Of a stretch of DNA of 64,000 nucleotides, positions 61,164 through 64,000 are shown one piece after another. The position numbers were made by a program, and so were the translations under genes. Position 1 is the first letter of the stretch. Every line of letters begins with the position of its first letter. The notes under the pieces are model-generated. The model made no database searches. It was not told the DNA's origin and was given only the letters and a program-made list of their open reading frames with translations. This stretch comes from Rhizobiaceae bacterium (GTDB lineage Bacteria > Pseudomonadota > Alphaproteobacteria > Rhizobiales > Rhizobiaceae): positions 558,001 through 622,000 of the forward strand of contig JAMLJC010000002.1 of assembly GCA_023953845.1 (NCBI GenBank). Reading direction: 5' to 3'.

Positions 61164-64000
61164 ATGCAGTCCGAGCCGCGCCTTGCCCTGTCCGAGCCCG
61201 TCGGCGACGAGGTGCGCAAGACCACCTGTTATATGTGCGCCTGCCGATGCGGCATCGACGTGCATATCAAGGACGGCAAGATCCGCTATATCGAGGGCAA
61301 TCGCGACCATCCGGTCAACAAGGGTGTGCTCTGCGCCAAGGGCTCGGCCGGCATCATGCAGCACTATGCGCCGGCGCGGCTGCGGGCGCCGCTGAAGCGC
61401 GTGGGACCGCGCGGCTCCGGCGAGTTCATCGAAATCTCATGGGACGAAGCGCTGGAAACGGCGACTGAATGGCTCGGCGCGGTGCGGCGGAGCGACCCTA
61501 AGAAACTCGCCTTCTTCACAGGCCGCGACCAGTCGCAGTCGCTGACCGGCTTTTGGGCCCAGCAGTTCGGCACGCCGAACTACGCCGCGCATGGCGGCTT
61601 CTGCTCCGTCAACATGGCGGCTGGCGGCATCATGACAATCGGCGGCGCGTTCTGGGAGTTCGGCGCGCCCGACTGGGAGCGCACGAAGCTGTTCGTGATG
61701 TTCGGCGTCGCGGAGGATCACGATTCCAATCCCATAAAGATGGGCATTTCGAAGCTGAAGAAGCGCGGCGCGCGTTTCGTCTCCGTGAACCCGGTGCGAA
61801 CCGGCTATTCGGCTGTGGCCGACAACTGGATCGGCATCAGGCCCGGCACCGACGGTCTGCTGATCCTGTCTCTGGTGCACGAACTGCTCAAGGCGCGGCG
61901 GATCGATGTCGACTATATCCGTCGCTACTCCAACGCTTCCTGGCTCATCATCGACGCGCCGGGGCAGTCCGATCACGGGCTGTTCGCCCGGGATGAGGCG
62001 GGCCGACCGCTGATATTCGAGAGCGTGACGGAGCAGATTGCGCCGCACGGCAGCGCCGGCGCGCAGCCCGCGCTTTCGGGTCGCTACAGGCTGGAAGACG
62101 GGCGATTCGCCGTGCCTTCGTTCCAGTTGCTCGCCGAAAAATACCTCGATCCCAAATACGCGCCGGAAGCCGTGGCCGCCGAAACGGGCGTCGCTGCCGA
62201 GACGATTCGCGGACTTGTCGCCGAGATCGGACGTATAGCCTTCGATGAAGCGATCACGGTGGAGCAGGCATGGACCGATATGAACGGCCAGCGCCACGCG
62301 TCCTTCATCGGACGTCCGGTGTCATTCCACGCCATGCGGGGCATCTCAGCCCATTCCAACGGTTTCCAGACCGCGCGGGCGCTGCACATGCTGCAGGTGC
62401 TGATCGGCGCGGTCGATTGCCCCGGCGGCTTCCGTTTCGAGCCGCCCTATCCCAAGCCTGTGGAGGCGCATCCGACGCCGCATGGACGCGCCGAGCATTT
62501 CGGGTCGAACAAGCCCCTATCTGGGCCGCATCTGGGTTTCCCGCGCGGGCCGGAGGACATGCTGATCGACAAGGAGGGCAGGCCGACGCGGCTCGACAAG
62601 GCCTTTTCGTGGGATGCGCCGTTCGCGGTCCATGGCGCCATGCAAATGGTCATCGCCAATGCGCATGCCGGCGACCCGTACCCGATCGACGTCCTGTTCC
62701 TCTATATGGCCAACATGGCCTGGAACTCGTCCATGAACACGGCGGGCACGATCAGGATGCTGGAGGATCGGGACCCGGAAACCGGCGAGTACAGGATTCC
62801 GAAGATCATCTATTCGGACGCCTATGCGTCGGAAATGGTCGCCTATGCCGATCTCGTTCTGCCGGACACGACCTATCTCGAACGGCACGACTGCATCTCG
62901 CTGCTCGATCGGCCGATCACGGAACCGGACGCTGTGCAGGATGCGATCCGCTGGCCGGTCGTGGAGCCCGACCGCGACGTGCGCGGATTTCAGACCGTCA
63001 TCCTCGATCTCGGGGCACGGCTGCGGCTGCCGGGCTTTGCCGACAGTCGCGGCATGCCGATCTACAAGGACTACGCGGACTACATCGTGCGCCACGAGCG
63101 GCGGCCGGGAATCGGGCCGCTGGCGGGTTTTCGCGGCGCGAATGGCGACCGGGCAGGGCGGGGTGCGGCCAATCCGGACCAGTTGCAGCGCTATATCGAG
63201 AACGGCTCGTTCTTTTCGGCCCACATTCCGCTCGAAGCGCAGTTCTTCAAGCATGCGAACAGGGCATATCAGGACTTTGCCGTGCGCATGGGGTTCTTCG
63301 ACGAGCCCAAGCCGGTGACGTTCCAACTCTACCAGGAATCGCTGCAGAAATTCAGGCTCTCGGCGGAAGGCATGCGGGAACCGGTGGCGCCCGAAACGCA
63401 CCGGCAGCGCATACTGGACACGTTCACGCCGCTTCCCGACTGGTATCGGCCATTCGAGGAAGATATGGTTTCGCGCGAGGCGTTTCCCTACCACGCGATC
63501 ACGCAGCGGCCTGCGGCGATGTACCATTCGTGGGGGTCGATGAACGCGTGGCTGCGGCAGATCCACACAAAAAACGTGCTCTACGTGCCGGGCGCTGTCT
63601 GCGACGCCGAGGGACTGAAGACAGGCGACTGGGCCTGGGTAACGTCGCATCACGGCCGTATCAAGGTGGAGATCGCACGGACCGAAGCCGCCAACTCTGA
63701 CACGATGTGGACGTGGAACGCGATCGGCAAGCGGGAAGCCGCATGGGCGCTGGACAAGCGCGCTCCGGAGGCCCAAAAGGGATTTCTTTTGAACCATTTG
63801 ATAAAGGAACTTCTACCGCCGAAGGACGACGGAATGCGGTGGTCGAACGCCGATCCGGTCACCGGCCAGGCGGCCTGGTACGACCTGCGCGTCCGCATCG
63901 AGAAGGCGAAGCCCGGCGAAGTCAGCGAGCCGCATCTCGCGGCGTTGCGCGAGCCCGCGCCGGCTGATGTGCCGGCGAATGAACTTCGCTACGGGCAGGA
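61164..64000 (+). CDS. Molybdopterin oxidoreductase, SoeA-like (partial, runs off the window)
   Basis: Open from ATG 61164 to the end of the window, 945 codons with no stop. Ligands for a 4Fe-4S cluster are C22-x2-C25-x3-C29-x27-C57 (TTCYMCACRCG, GVLCAKG), followed by the molybdopterin domains. HGGFCSVNMAAGG at 143-155, with C147 as a possible Mo ligand, and SVNPVRTGYSAVADNWIGIR fit the SoeA group (cytoplasmic sulfite dehydrogenase) better than formate dehydrogenase. No Tat signal is seen. SoeB and SoeC would be expected just beyond the right edge. Other PsrA/PhsA-like functions remain possible. Confidence 0.75.
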   Translation, partial: MQSEPRLALSEPVGDEVRKTTCYMCACRCGIDVHIKDGKIRYIEGNRDHPVNKGVLCAKGSAGIMQHYAPARLRAPLKRVGPRGSGEFIEISWDEALETATEWLGAVRRSDPKKLAFFTGRDQSQSLTGFWAQQFGTPNYAAHGGFCSVNMAAGGIMTIGGAFWEFGAPDWERTKLFVMFGVAEDHDSNPIKMGISKLKKRGARFVSVNPVRTGYSAVADNWIGIRPGTDGLLILSLVHELLKARRIDVDYIRRYSNASWLIIDAPGQSDHGLFARDEAGRPLIFESVTEQIAPHGSAGAQPALSGRYRLEDGRFAVPSFQLLAEKYLDPKYAPEAVAAETGVAAETIRGLVAEIGRIAFDEAITVEQAWTDMNGQRHASFIGRPVSFHAMRGISAHSNGFQTARALHMLQVLIGAVDCPGGFRFEPPYPKPVEAHPTPHGRAEHFGSNKPLSGPHLGFPRGPEDMLIDKEGRPTRLDKAFSWDAPFAVHGAMQMVIANAHAGDPYPIDVLFLYMANMAWNSSMNTAGTIRMLEDRDPETGEYRIPKIIYSDAYASEMVAYADLVLPDTTYLERHDCISLLDRPITEPDAVQDAIRWPVVEPDRDVRGFQTVILDLGARLRLPGFADSRGMPIYKDYADYIVRHERRPGIGPLAGFRGANGDRAGRGAANPDQLQRYIENGSFFSAHIPLEAQFFKHANRAYQDFAVRMGFFDEPKPVTFQLYQESLQKFRLSAEGMREPVAPETHRQRILDTFTPLPDWYRPFEEDMVSREAFPYHAITQRPAAMYHSWGSMNAWLRQIHTKNVLYVPGAVCDAEGLKTGDWAWVTSHHGRIKVEIARTEAANSDTMWTWNAIGKREAAWALDKRAPEAQKGFLLNHLIKELLPPKDDGMRWSNADPVTGQAAWYDLRVRIEKAKPGEVSEPHLAALREPAPADVPANELRYGQ

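Overview
The window is GC-rich, gene-dense alphaproteobacterial chromosome. ExoD, two short DUF1127-type proteins, a betaine-homocysteine methyltransferase of the rhizobial type and many DmgdH-like and MttB-like genes point to Rhizobiales, most likely a Mesorhizobium/Phyllobacteriaceae relative. No rRNA, tRNA, CRISPR array, prophage or insertion sequence was seen.

Layout. (1) 0.6-8.2 kb: a tight plus-strand operon for a polyprenyl-phosphate-linked pentose (HAD-UbiA fusion, DprE1-like oxidase, ArnE-like small membrane protein, extended SDR, class III aminotransferase) facing a multi-pass GT-C-like membrane protein. (2) 8.4-13 kb: FAD/GcvT demethylating dehydrogenase, a secreted VWA protein and a GbdR-like GlxA/AraC regulator. 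(3) 13-17 kb: small proteins, a LysR regulator, a methyltransferase overlapping a convergent esterase. (4) 17-29 kb: a corrinoid/tetrahydrofolate methyl-transfer cluster (RACo-type activator, methyl-THF:corrinoid methyltransferase, MetF-like and MetV-like proteins, PF13769 and DUF1638 proteins, corrinoid protein, MttB-family methyltransferase, 4Fe-4S protein). (5) 29-40 kb: class III cyclase, ECF sigma with a membrane VWA partner, PadR regulator, betaine-homocysteine methyltransferase, a protease-dead HtrA-like protein, XRE regulator with a fatty-acid desaturase. (6) 40-48 kb: GT-C protein, a second FAD/GcvT dehydrogenase with a second MttB homologue, MFS transporter. (7) 48-64 kb: polyamine-type aminotransferase, valine catabolism genes, a TauE permease, TerB, a dipeptide-type ABC system with an M20 deacylase, an L,D-transpeptidase and a SoeA-like molybdoenzyme running off the right edge.

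The dominant theme is aerobic removal and use of methyl groups from quaternary or tertiary amines. MttB proteins would move a methyl group to the corrinoid protein, the pterin methyltransferase would pass it to THF, MetF/MetV-like proteins would oxidise methyl-THF, the RACo protein would rescue inactive Co(II), and the two FAD/GcvT enzymes would strip further N-methyl groups as methylene-THF; Bmt would use betaine methyl groups for methionine. Substrates cannot be assigned from sequence.

The most unusual observations are: short Arg/Gly-rich tails attached at either end of five different methyl-transfer proteins from three separate loci; a repeated TGTCGC-NN-ACA element upstream of the GbdR-like regulator and one dehydrogenase, with a related site in the MttB/corrinoid promoter; a near-identical 22-bp palindrome before the pterin methyltransferase and bmt; and a DprE1-type pathway lacking DprE2 but carrying an SDR and an aminotransferase.
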